Shown here piece after piece: positions 1-7,845 of a stretch of DNA of 64,000 nucleotides. Each line of letters begins with the position of its first letter. Positions within the stretch are counted from its first letter, which is position 1. Made by a program: the position numbers and the translations under genes. Location: NCBI RefSeq assembly GCF_000425585.1, contig NZ_KE384402.1:90449-154448 (forward strand). Reading direction: 5' to 3'. The notes beneath the pieces are model-generated. The model was given only the letters and a program-made list of their open reading frames with translations. It had not been told where the DNA came from and did no database searches. Source of the stretch: Terrimonas ferruginea DSM 30193. GTDB taxonomy: Bacteria; Bacteroidota; Bacteroidia; Chitinophagales; Chitinophagaceae.

Positions 1-144
1 CTGGGTATCCGGCACCCGCAAAACGGTCATTTCTTTACCGTCAACCGTCTTTTTTTTAAGCCATTGTGTAACATCGATTGTTTGCGCCTTCGCAGAAACA
101 ACGAACAGAAGAAGGGGAATTAAACAGGAGATAAAGTTTTTCAT
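1..144 (-). CDS. exported protein, N-terminal fragment
   Basis: The 48 residues visible begin at the ATG whose complement lies at 142-144. They open with a typical signal peptide (MKNF, a hydrophobic stretch rich in Leu/Ile/Val, then a Ser-Ala-Lys-Ala-Gln cleavage region). The rest of the gene lies left of the window. The visible part carries no recognisable domain, so only export can be inferred. Confidence 0.6.
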   Translation of the reverse strand, partial: MKNFISCLIPLLLFVVSAKAQTIDVTQWLKKKTVDGKEMTVLRVPDTQ

Positions 145-295
145 ATCGTATTATTGGCCTGCCAAAATAGAAATTAACCTTTGAATTTGCAATCGGGGAT
201 TTTTCCCCTTTTGTTCAGCCAGAGCGATAGACGAAATATATTCTTCCTTCCTTAACAACTCCAGAAGCCACTGTTCCGCAACATTTTTTTTCGAT

Positions 296-330
296 AGAAT
301 AAAAAAAGCGGGGACCTTATGGCCCCCGCT
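296..330 (-). terminator. rho-independent terminator of the lyase-like lipoprotein gene
   Basis: Read on the minus strand, a near-perfect stem (AGCGGGGGCC / GGTCCCCGCT, one mismatch) with a four-base loop is followed by a run of T. It lies about 20 bases beyond the stop codon of the minus-strand gene that ends at 349. Confidence 0.85.
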
Positions 331-348
331 CACTCCAAATAACGAAGC

Positions 349-1668
349 TTATTTTTTCCAGATCTTCAGGTTGTCGTAATAAACAACACTCTCCTGGTTC
401 TGCCACATATTCACACCTACCTTCAGGTATTGTCCGGAACCATCACCTACCTGGATGTTTGTTTTGTCAAACACCACTACTCCATCAATCGTCAATTTCA
501 TGTATCCTGCACTGCCGATCTTGTATTGAAATACCATGTGCAGCCATTTGTTGGTCGGAATGGTAAACGTGGTCGGATAGTAAGCATTGCTGCCACCTTT
601 CCAGTTCACCAGCCAGAATTTTCCATCCACATGCCAAAGGCCGGGTGAAGCAGAACCGCCGGATGTTACGGGGTGAAATTGCAAACTGTGTCCGCTGTTC
701 TGGAAAAGTTTTTCATACATCACGTCGTACTCAATCGCGCCTTCCAATGGTGTCAGCGATTCGCTGTATTGTACTTCAGAACGGATGCCCGAAGACACAT
801 TGGCCGGAACCGATTTAAAAGATCCCGGACCGTCTTTATAAACGGTGGTAGACAAACCGCCATTACCGTGCTGACCGGAACCGTTGATGATATCCGATGT
901 ACTGTTGTAACCGGTGCTGTAGAGAAGTGTGCCATAGTTACCGGTTGCACCACCACTAGCGGAAGCGCTTTTTACTGTCACGGTGGTGTTGGCACTGGCA
1001 GTAGCACCGCCATTGTCGGTTACTTTTAGTGTAAACACGTACGTACCTGCTGTTGTCATTCCGCTGATCGCTGTCGTAGCGGATGAGGGAGACTGAATAG
1101 TGGCGGCAGGTCCCGAAGCCTGGCTCCAGGCCCACGATGCGATCGTACCATCCCTGTCGGTAGCCGTTCCGGTAAGCGTGGCGGTACTAACCGGCAGTGT
1201 GATACTTTGATCTGTACCGGCATTGACGGTCGGAGTTGCATTCGCAGTACCTGTCCCCTTCACACTCACGTGTACCGTATCCGTTGCACTGCGGCCGCGG
1301 CTGTCGGTTGCCTGCAGACGAAAACGATATTCACCTGCTGTCAACGCTGTTACATTGGTAGAAGAGCTATTGGGAGAACTGATAGTGGCCGTGGCTCCGG
1401 TTTCCTGGCTCCACCTGAACGTGCGTGCCGTACCGGCTGTAACGGTTGCTCTCAACGTAACCGAATTGGTGGGAAGTGTAATCGTTTGATCTGCTCCGGC
1501 GGATACGGCAAACGACCGTGAAGTTCTGCCTGCCGAATCCGTTGCCTCATCTACTGCCTGGGCAGCATTTTCAGCTTCTTTAGAACAGGCAGCAATAAGA
1601 GTAAATACGCACAAGACGGCGATGATGGGCATAAAAAGCCCTGTTGTTTTTCTGTTAGCGGTGTTCAT
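349..1668 (-). CDS. surface lipoprotein with two Ig/PKD-like domains and a polysaccharide-lyase-like C-terminal domain
   Basis: The 439-residue product has a lipoprotein signal with lipobox LIAAC (Cys28). Two PKD/REJ-type Ig-like repeats follow at about 57-138 and 147-234. Each opens with an AGADQ or AGTDQ motif, has a central WSQ core and ends in a V-x-V strand. Residues about 245-439 resemble the jelly-roll fold of the heparin-lyase-like polysaccharide lyase family (PF14099 type), with SGIRSEV near the start and a terminal YYDNLKIW strand. The likely role is binding and perhaps cleaving an acidic polysaccharide at the cell surface. The neighbours do not form an obvious sugar-utilisation locus. 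The lipoprotein and Ig-like parts are clear; lyase activity is an inference from overall similarity. Confidence 0.75.
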   Translation of the reverse strand: MNTANRKTTGLFMPIIAVLCVFTLIAACSKEAENAAQAVDEATDSAGRTSRSFAVSAGADQTITLPTNSVTLRATVTAGTARTFRWSQETGATATISSPNSSSTNVTALTAGEYRFRLQATDSRGRSATDTVHVSVKGTGTANATPTVNAGTDQSITLPVSTATLTGTATDRDGTIASWAWSQASGPAATIQSPSSATTAISGMTTAGTYVFTLKVTDNGGATASANTTVTVKSASASGGATGNYGTLLYSTGYNSTSDIINGSGQHGNGGLSTTVYKDGPGSFKSVPANVSSGIRSEVQYSESLTPLEGAIEYDVMYEKLFQNSGHSLQFHPVTSGGSASPGLWHVDGKFWLVNWKGGSNAYYPTTFTIPTNKWLHMVFQYKIGSAGYMKLTIDGVVVFDKTNIQVGDGSGQYLKVGVNMWQNQESVVYYDNLKIWKK

Positions 1669-1802
1669 AAAATATTGTTTGAGTCGCCAAAAGTCAATAA
1701 CAATGCCAGTACTGCTTGCGCCCGATCAATAAAAAATAAAAACCGTCCGGGAGGGAATATCTACGCTTAAAGTAATAGTGAACGAAATGTGAAATCATGA
1801 AA

Positions 1803-1893
1803 TAGTGAACGGTGAATGGTCAATTGTGAATAAACAGCCAACGCTTTACACACTTATCACTTAATACTTACTACTTATCACTTATTACTTATT
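1803..1893. repeat. heptameric short tandem repeats (two unit types)
   Basis: At 1803-1835 there are degenerate 7-base units of GTGAATN/GTCAATN type. At 1852-1893 six exact-length 7-base units follow each other: ACTTATC, ACTTAAT, ACTTACT, ACTTATC, ACTTATT, ACTTATT. The same pair of unit types recurs at the right end of the window. The rest of the 1669-1934 gap shows nothing else I recognise. Confidence 0.8.
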
Positions 1894-1934
1894 GCCACAA
1901 CCTTGCTAACTTCGTATTTCTAAACGATCTCCAC

Positions 1935-2207
1935 ATGAAATGTCCGAATTGTAATGAAACACTGGTAATGGCCGACAGACAGGGTGTAGAAATTGATTAC
2001 TGCCCGCAATGCAGAGGCGTGTGGCTCGACAAAGGCGAGCTCGACAAAATCGTCGAAAGGTCAGCTCAATACAATTCCAGTGCGCCCGATTCTTCCGGTT
2101 CCTTTCCTCCAGACCAGGGATACCATGAAAAAGATTATAAAAAACAAGATTATCCGCAAAAGAAAAAAAGAGGCGGCTTTCTCGGTGACCTTTTTGATTT
2201 CGATTAA
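1935..2207 (+). CDS. TFIIB-type zinc-ribbon protein
   Basis: The 90-residue product starts MKCPNC and has a second CPQC pair about 20 residues later. It continues with the GVWLDKGELDKI segment typical of the small bacterial zf-TFIIB family (PF13453). The C-terminal half is charged and low in complexity (KKKRGGFLGDLFDFD), also usual in this family. The four cysteines should bind one zinc ion. No enzymatic role is known for the family. It is flanked on both sides by heptameric repeats and appears to be a single-gene unit. Confidence 0.85.
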   Translation: MKCPNCNETLVMADRQGVEIDYCPQCRGVWLDKGELDKIVERSAQYNSSAPDSSGSFPPDQGYHEKDYKKQDYPQKKKRGGFLGDLFDFD

Positions 2208-2213
2208 GGACGG

Positions 2214-2248
2214 GAATCGGCAATCGTGAATCGTCAATCGTCAATAGC
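2214..2248. repeat. heptameric short tandem repeat
   Basis: Five consecutive 7-base units (GAATCGG, CAATCGT, GAATCGT, CAATCGT, CAATAGC) lie directly behind the zinc-ribbon gene. They belong to the same family as the GATTGAC/GATTCAC units elsewhere, read on the other strand. Confidence 0.8.
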
Positions 2249-2402
2249 TCCCTAGGGCCGAAAGCCATCATAAATAAGCGATGAATAAAGAAATGGCTGT
2301 TCGCGTAAAACATTACCCTATACCTTAAGCCTTACCCCTTTTACCTTACCAGAATCATCCCGCTTCCTGAAAACCATCATCTCCGCACCTTTATCACGAT
2401 AG

Positions 2403-2410
2403 TACCTTTG
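2403..2410 (+). promoter_or_regulatory. Bacteroidota-type -7 promoter box
   Basis: TACCTTTG matches the TAnnTTTG consensus and sits 20 bases upstream of the ATG at 2431. I see no convincing -33 TTTG. Confidence 0.5.
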
Positions 2411-2430
2411 CCGTTTCAAATACCAGAAAC

Positions 2431-3714
2431 ATGGCAGTTGTTTATTCCTCTCCCGCAGAAGCCGTACAACACATAAAAAGTAATGACCGCGTTTTTATCC
2501 ACGGCAGTGCCGCTACGCCGCTTACACTTGTGCAGGCACTGCTGGCACGAGGTGGAGAAATAACGAATGTGGAACTCGTGGCTATCAGCACCTTCGGGCA
2601 TATCGACTGGGATCATCCGCATATCCGGAAAAACTTTTACCTCAATTCGCTCTTTGTTTCCGGCAACGTGCGCGAATGGGTCAACAGCGAATCGGGTGAT
2701 TATGTGCCTGTTTTCCTCAGCGAAATCCCGAATCTTTTCCGCAACGGATACCTGCCGCTGGATGTTGCGCTGGTACAGGTATCTCCGCCGGACATACATG
2801 GCTATTGTTCCCTGGGCACCTCTATCGATGCGGCACGCTGTGCCGTGCAGGTAGCCACCAAAGTAATTGCACAGGTCAATCCCAATATGCCACGCACACA
2901 CGGCGATGGCCAGGTACACGTATCCAGGTTTGCCTCGATGATCTGGGATGAGTCGTCACTCCCTGAAGTCAACTATGCCGAAAAAGTGGATGCAGCTTCA
3001 CTGCGTATAGGCGAACATGTAGCGGGATTAATCGAAGACGGCTCTACTTTGCAAACAGGCATAGGCGCTATTCCCGATGCCGTGCTGGCACAACTTGGCA
3101 ATCATAAAGGTCTGGGTATTCATACTGAAATGTTTTCTGATGGCATTGTGCCATTGGTGGAAAAAGGTGTAATTACCAACGAACATAAAAAAGTACATCC
3201 CGGAAAGATCGTAACAAGCTTTATCGCCGGCACAAGAAAGGTGTATGACTTTGTGCATGACAACCCGGCCGTGGCTTTCATGGATGTTTCTTTTGTCAAC
3301 GACACTTCCGTGATCCGCCGCAATCCGAAAGCGGTTGCCATCAACAGCGCCATCGAAGTAGACCTTACCGGTCAGGTCTGCGCCGATTCGATTGGCATTT
3401 ATCAGTACTCCGGCATTGGCGGACAAATGGATTTCATGCGCGGTGCTTCTTTGTCCGAAGGCGGCAAACCCGTTATTGCCTTGCCCTCCGTTACCAGCAA
3501 AGGCATTTCCCGTATCGTGCCCTTACTTAAACCAGGTGCAGGTGTGGTTACCACACGCGGACATGTACATTATATTGTTACCGAATACGGCGTGGTAAAC
3601 CTGTACGGCAAAAACATGGAGCAACGGGCAAGGCTGCTCATCAGCATTGCCCATCCCGATCAGCGCGACATGCTGGAGCGCGCTTATTTTGAGCGTTTCA
3701 GAAAAATATTTTAG
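2431..3714 (+). CDS. acetyl-CoA hydrolase/transferase family protein (acyl-CoA:carboxylate CoA-transferase)
   Basis: The 427-residue product matches the acetyl-CoA hydrolase / 4-hydroxybutyrate CoA-transferase family over its whole length. It has the N-terminal segment DRVFIHGSAATP, the central GIHTEMFSDG motif in which Glu233 is the probable catalytic glutamate that carries CoA, and the C-terminal GGQMDFMRGA motif. These enzymes move CoA between acyl-CoA and acetate or a similar acid in the cytoplasm. The actual acyl donor cannot be read from the sequence. A permease of the GntP family follows 82 bases downstream, which may hint at a shared carboxylate or sugar-acid substrate, but that is speculative. 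Confidence 0.85.
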   Translation: MAVVYSSPAEAVQHIKSNDRVFIHGSAATPLTLVQALLARGGEITNVELVAISTFGHIDWDHPHIRKNFYLNSLFVSGNVREWVNSESGDYVPVFLSEIPNLFRNGYLPLDVALVQVSPPDIHGYCSLGTSIDAARCAVQVATKVIAQVNPNMPRTHGDGQVHVSRFASMIWDESSLPEVNYAEKVDAASLRIGEHVAGLIEDGSTLQTGIGAIPDAVLAQLGNHKGLGIHTEMFSDGIVPLVEKGVITNEHKKVHPGKIVTSFIAGTRKVYDFVHDNPAVAFMDVSFVNDTSVIRRNPKAVAINSAIEVDLTGQVCADSIGIYQYSGIGGQMDFMRGASLSEGGKPVIALPSVTSKGISRIVPLLKPGAGVVTTRGHVHYIVTEYGVVNLYGKNMEQRARLLISIAHPDQRDMLERAYFERFRKIF

Positions 3715-3796
3715 CCAGATCCCGTTTTTCCGGGTACGTACCCAAAAAAACGGCTTTCCGGCGGTCTGAGATGCGTTCAGATTGTTATCTTGTGGC

Positions 3797-5110
3797 ATGA
3801 CCGCCTCATTTGCCCAGCTATTGCTTGCCCTGCTGGCCGGTATCGGCCTGATCATTGTCTTAACTGTACGTTATCGCGTACATGCATTCCCTGCACTTTT
3901 TTTAGCCTGCCTTGTGGTAGGCCTCGGCGTGGAAATGGCTCCGATGGACATTATCCAAACCATGAAAAAAGGTTTTGGCCACATTATGCAAAGCCTTGGA
4001 TTGGTGATTGTACTCGGTACACTTCTTGGTTCGATTATGGAACACAACGGCAGCACACGCGTAATGGCCGCCGCCATTCTCCGGCTGGTTGGTGAAAAAC
4101 GTGCTGCAACTGCCATGGGTATTACCGGCTTTATTGTCGGCCTGCCTATCTTTTGCGATTCCGGATATATTGTATTAAGTGGTCTGAACCGTTCCGTCGC
4201 GCGCAGAAGCGGCGTTTCCATCGTCGTGCTGTCTGTGAGCCTTGCGTCGGGTCTGTATGCCGTACATTGTCTTATTCCCCCGCATCCGGGCGCCACGGCA
4301 GCAGGAAGCATTATCGGCGGCAGCATGGGCATGCATATTCTTATCGGCACACTCGTAGCTGTTCCCGCGGCACTCGCCGGATGTGCATGGGCGCGCTACA
4401 TGGGAAAGAAAACGCCCACCAGCGACGAAAGTTTTATTGATGAAGAACAGGAAGAACTACCGGTCATGGCACCATGGAAAGCTTTTCTGCCGATCATTGT
4501 ACCGATCGCATTGATCGGTGCCGGTGCGTTCAGCGGATTGGAAGGTGGCAATGCTGTATTGAAAATACTTGGCGAACCGATCATTGCGTTAGCCATTGGC
4601 GTTACCCTTGCCCTGGCCACCAGCACGGGCCGCCGTCATGCAATGGGACGACTGATGAGTGAGGCTGCAGAAAAAGCCGGCGGCATTCTCGTGATCATTG
4701 GAGCAGGCGGCGCTTTTGGCGCCATACTCGCCACCACCAATATCGGCGAACATCTTCAACAAGCGTTGCCATTGAGCAGTCTTGGTTTGCTGTTCCCATT
4801 TCTCCTGACCTTTGTCTTGAAGACCGCGCAGGGTTCGTCTACCGTAGCCATCATTACTGCTGCCTCTATCATAGCTCCACTGATGGGCGCATTGGGATTG
4901 GATAGTGAAAACGGGAAACTGCTTTGTCTGCTGGCGATGGGTGGCGGCTCCATGATGGTGTCACATGGCAATGATGCTTACTTCTGGGTGATCAGTAAAT
5001 TCTCGGCTATCGATATGCGGCCGATGCTGAAGGTTTATTCCGTCGCAACCATCATCATGGGATTAACTACCTTTTTTGTTGTCTGGTTACTTTCCCTTTT
5101 TATGTTATGA
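3797..5110 (+). CDS. GntP-family permease (gluconate/organic-acid:H+ symporter)
   Basis: The roughly 437-residue product is hydrophobic throughout with about 12 predicted membrane segments. It carries family-typical stretches: VIVLGTLLGSIMEHNG near residue 75, GLPIFCDSGYIVL near 118, LIPPHPGATAAGSI near 160, and AQGSSTVAIITAASI near 350. GntP proteins import gluconate or related sugar acids with protons. I chose the ATG at 3797; an upstream in-frame TTG at 3782 lies in promoter-like sequence. No gluconate kinase is nearby, so the substrate is uncertain. Confidence 0.88.
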   Translation: MTASFAQLLLALLAGIGLIIVLTVRYRVHAFPALFLACLVVGLGVEMAPMDIIQTMKKGFGHIMQSLGLVIVLGTLLGSIMEHNGSTRVMAAAILRLVGEKRAATAMGITGFIVGLPIFCDSGYIVLSGLNRSVARRSGVSIVVLSVSLASGLYAVHCLIPPHPGATAAGSIIGGSMGMHILIGTLVAVPAALAGCAWARYMGKKTPTSDESFIDEEQEELPVMAPWKAFLPIIVPIALIGAGAFSGLEGGNAVLKILGEPIIALAIGVTLALATSTGRRHAMGRLMSEAAEKAGGILVIIGAGGAFGAILATTNIGEHLQQALPLSSLGLLFPFLLTFVLKTAQGSSTVAIITAASIIAPLMGALGLDSENGKLLCLLAMGGGSMMVSHGNDAYFWVISKFSAIDMRPMLKVYSVATIIMGLTTFFVVWLLSLFML

Positions 5111-5178
5111 TCATCGTATCAATGTAAACGTTCCTTTCAGCAGTTTCCCAAGCCTCCAGCAATCCATTGACAGTTTTA

Positions 5179-5270
5179 AGTAGTAAGTTATAAGTAAACA
5201 GGCTGCTACTCCTTATTAACTTATTCACGATTGACGATTCACCTTTCACGATTGACGATTGACGATTCAC
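5179..5270. repeat. heptameric short tandem repeats
   Basis: Units AGTAGTA, AGTTATA, AGTAAAC begin at 5179. At 5222-5270 seven units follow without a break: TATTCAC, GATTGAC, GATTCAC, CTTTCAC, GATTGAC, GATTGAC, GATTCAC. Both unit families seen elsewhere in the window are present, here between convergent genes. Confidence 0.85.
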
Positions 5271-5274
5271 TAAT

Positions 5275-5307
5275 AAAAAAAGGGCACAACATAATATTGT
5301 ACCCTTG
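5275..5307 (-). terminator. rho-independent terminator of the SWIB gene
   Basis: On the minus strand, the stem AAGGG-ACAA / TTGT-CCCTT with an AT-rich loop is followed by seven T. It lies 25 bases behind the stop codon at 5330. Confidence 0.75.
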
Positions 5308-5329
5308 AATCAGTTGAAAAGCTATTCGC

Positions 5330-5734
5330 TTATTTCACGTGCTTGCTGACAATCTTAGCCAGGTCGAACATAGACACCTGGTCTTTGCCGAACAAACCTT
5401 TCAGTTTGGCATCAGCGTTGATCATACGTCTGTTCTTTTTGTCCTGGAGATTATTTTTCTTGATGTAGTCCCAGATCTTTTTGATGATCTCTGTACGGGG
5501 CAGAGCTTTGGTTCCGATTACTTCTCCGAGTGTTGCGCTTGGAGTCAGCGGAGCCATGAAAGCTGCATTTGGTTTGCGGGCTGATTTTTTCTTCGCTGCT
5601 TTTTTAGGAGCGGCTGCTTTTTTGGGAGCGGCCTTTTTAGGAGCTGCTGCTTTTTTGGCGGCTTTCTTAGGAGCGGCCTTTTTTACTGCTTTTTTTGGAG
5701 CTGCTTTTTTCGCAGCTTTCTTTACTGTTGCCAT
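5330..5734 (-). CDS. SWIB-domain protein with histone H1-like tail
   Basis: The 134-residue product has two parts. Residues 2 to about 55 are an almost pure Lys/Ala/Pro tail built from repeats such as KKAAPKKA, resembling histone H1 or bacterial Hc1-like tails. Residues about 60-134 form a SWIB/MDM2 domain (LGEVIGTKALPRTEIIKKIW, DKKNRRMINADAKL, MFDLAKIVSKH). The tail should bind DNA non-specifically; SWIB domains in eukaryotes act in chromatin-remodelling complexes. A nucleoid role is likely but unproven. The gene is monocistronic with its own terminator. Confidence 0.9.
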   Translation of the reverse strand: MATVKKAAKKAAPKKAVKKAAPKKAAKKAAAPKKAAPKKAAAPKKAAKKKSARKPNAAFMAPLTPSATLGEVIGTKALPRTEIIKKIWDYIKKNNLQDKKNRRMINADAKLKGLFGKDQVSMFDLAKIVSKHVK

Positions 5735-6126
5735 GGTTATTAATATTAAATTAATGGGTTAATGACTAAATTTACAGCTTTTGGTATAGATGGATGCATA
5801 ATTTTCCCACATTCAATCCACCTTTTTTTCAGCGGGCTTTTCCGGGGTATTTTACCTCCTGATTTCACCTCTGCCATCACTGTGAAATTAAAGGTATTAT
5901 TTTCACCTAATATCCCCCACTTTTCTTAAAAAATTTCATCGCCGAAGCTGAGGGCATACGGTAACACTCGCGGGAAAACAGGTCGACACTAGCCCCCTGG
6001 CAAATCGTTATTGCACCACAATCCTCTCCTCTCTTAACGCCTAAAATCCAAAGCCTTAAATCGCCGATCCCCCTGAAATGCAGGAGTGGCGGGACTTTTG
6101 TACCTGCTTACCAAACAAAAGATGCT
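5735..6126. other. intergenic gap between divergent genes
   Basis: The gap separates the SWIB gene from the SDR gene. It is AT-rich near the SWIB start, where TAAATTTA at about 5768-5775 (minus strand) resembles a -7 box. The middle is pyrimidine-rich. I see no RNA gene, repeat array or reading frame worth calling. Confidence 0.5.
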
Positions 6127-6981
6127 ATGCCCGACAAACGTACTATACCTCCGCAACACCAAAATCGCCAGCCGGGATTGGAAAAACAGATGAGCCCACA
6201 ACCCATTTACACCAATGATAAACCGGGTTTGGGACGCCTCAAAGACAAGGTAGCGCTTATCACCGGAGGCGACAGCGGCATCGGGCGGGCGGTAGCAATT
6301 GCCTTCGCCAAAGAGGGGGCTTCGGTGGCCATTGCCTATCTGGATGAACACGAAGACGCCCGTCATACAGCCGAGATTGTTGAGTGGTACGGCAGTAAAT
6401 CGCTGGTACTGGCAGCCGATATTACCAATGAAGATGCCTGCAAAAACCTGGTACAACAAACCCTTACCCACTTCGGGAAACTGGATATCCTGGTCAATAA
6501 TGCCGCCGTACAGTTTCAGCAAAAAGACATCACCAACATTACGGCAGAGCAGCTCGAACTGACCTTCCGTACCAATATATTTTCGCAATTCTACCTGGCA
6601 AAATACGCCGTGCCTTATTTAAAAGAAGGCAGTTCCATTATTAATACCGCCTCTATTACGGCCTTTCGCGGCAATCCCGATCTGATGGATTACAGTGCGA
6701 CCAAAGCCGCTATTATCGGTTTTACCAGGAGCCTGTCACAGTCGCTCGTTTCCCAGGGCATACGCGTCAACGCTGTAGCACCGGGCCCCGTATGGACACC
6801 GCTGATTCCCGCTTCTTTTGATGAAGAAAAAGTTGCTGAATTTGGTGACGGAGTACCAATGGGGCGTCCGGCAGAACCGGTAGAAATTGCTCCTTGTTAT
6901 GTATTTCTTGCCTCCGAAGAAAGTGCTTTTATCACGGGACAGACATTGCACCCCAATGGTGGTACAGTGATCAATGCCTGA
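6127..6981 (+). CDS. SDR-family oxidoreductase (general-stress type)
   Basis: The 284-residue product is a classical short-chain dehydrogenase/reductase. A 35-residue N-terminal extension containing PQPIYTND leads into the cofactor motif TGGDSGIG (46-53). NNAA is at 124-127, and the catalytic Ser176, Tyr189 and Lys193 are present. The extension and overall pattern resemble the YhdF/YghA/general-stress-protein-39 subgroup. These NAD(P)-dependent enzymes often have unknown substrates and are stress-induced. A small lipoprotein gene follows 26 bases downstream. Confidence 0.9.
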   Translation: MPDKRTIPPQHQNRQPGLEKQMSPQPIYTNDKPGLGRLKDKVALITGGDSGIGRAVAIAFAKEGASVAIAYLDEHEDARHTAEIVEWYGSKSLVLAADITNEDACKNLVQQTLTHFGKLDILVNNAAVQFQQKDITNITAEQLELTFRTNIFSQFYLAKYAVPYLKEGSSIINTASITAFRGNPDLMDYSATKAAIIGFTRSLSQSLVSQGIRVNAVAPGPVWTPLIPASFDEEKVAEFGDGVPMGRPAEPVEIAPCYVFLASEESAFITGQTLHPNGGTVINA

Positions 6982-7007
6982 TTATATAATACTAAATAGG
7001 ATATATT

Positions 7008-7238
7008 ATGAAAAAGATTTTTTTTGCAGGGCTTGTACTCTTCCTGCTGGCAGCTTGTAACAACAACCCAAACAGCAACCGGGATTCAAATGAGGTAGCA
7101 CAAGACTCTACAATTCCGGGCAATAATCCGGCTAGCGGTCCGCGTGTTGATACAGGAAATATTCCTTCCACCGACACACCGTACAACCGCACCGATTCCG
7201 TGCCCATGCATCTTCAACATCAACAACCCAAACCCTGA
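7008..7238 (+). CDS. small lipoprotein
   Basis: The 76-residue product has a lipoprotein signal peptide with lipobox LLAAC (Cys17). The remainder is hydrophilic and rich in Asn, Pro, Asp and Thr, and is probably unstructured. It lies 26 bases after the SDR gene and 6 bases before the next gene, so the three likely form one transcript. No function can be assigned. Confidence 0.75.
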   Translation: MKKIFFAGLVLFLLAACNNNPNSNRDSNEVAQDSTIPGNNPASGPRVDTGNIPSTDTPYNRTDSVPMHLQHQQPKP

Positions 7239-7244
7239 TCCTTT

Positions 7245-7700
7245 ATGACACTCTCGGCAACTTCCTTTTGCGATATATACAAACTTCAATTGCTGCAGGG
7301 ATTTCGTGAGATAAAATTACGTGAGTTGCAGCAAAAGACGGGCGATAGCAATCCTGCTATCGCCCGGTTTATGGACAACCTGGCTGCTCAGGCCCGTCAT
7401 TGCAGGAAAGAGATCGCCAGCCTGCTGAAGACGTCCATACGCCCGTCATTTGAGCTATTAAATACAGAATGCTGGCATCCGATGTTCCACATGAGAGAAG
7501 TTCTTTTTACCAAAAGAAATGAGGTGTCGCTGAAAGAAGTAATCAGCCAGATCAATGAAACAACGGGTAATATCTACCGGCGCGTGCTCGATAAAGCAAC
7601 AGGATTGCCAGGGATAGTCAGCGCTTTATTGTCGCAACAACATTCGGACCTGCTGAAAGCGAGTCATCATTTTCCGGTGGAGCCGGAAAGCCGCCGCTAA
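7245..7700 (+). CDS. hypothetical helical protein
   Basis: The 151-residue product is mostly alpha-helical by composition, with charged repeats such as GFREIKLRELQQK and HCRKEIASLLK. It might form a four-helix bundle of the DUF2383/ferritin-like kind, but no metal ligands stand out and I do not claim the family. Its start lies 6 bases behind the lipoprotein gene. Bases 7340-7365 inside the gene form a perfect 10-bp stem with a six-base loop. The operon context suggests a stress role. Confidence 0.6.
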   Translation: MTLSATSFCDIYKLQLLQGFREIKLRELQQKTGDSNPAIARFMDNLAAQARHCRKEIASLLKTSIRPSFELLNTECWHPMFHMREVLFTKRNEVSLKEVISQINETTGNIYRRVLDKATGLPGIVSALLSQQHSDLLKASHHFPVEPESRR

Positions 7701-7845
7701 GCAGCATCCGCACGCATTGGGGACATAGCGGTACAATCCGTTGCCCCTCGCACACTTTTGCCAATTGACCAACTGCGATATCCTTTCGTTTAAAAGGCAT
7801 AGCATTTGATCAATCAATTGCATCTATTCATTTCAACCATTATTT

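Noticed and set aside
151..333. 60-residue minus-strand frame
   Set aside because: It would start with a GTG inside the terminator stem of the upstream gene and has no recognisable domain.
3782..3796. upstream TTG start for the GntP-type gene
   Set aside because: The bases look like promoter sequence, and the ATG at 3797 gives a normal N-terminus.
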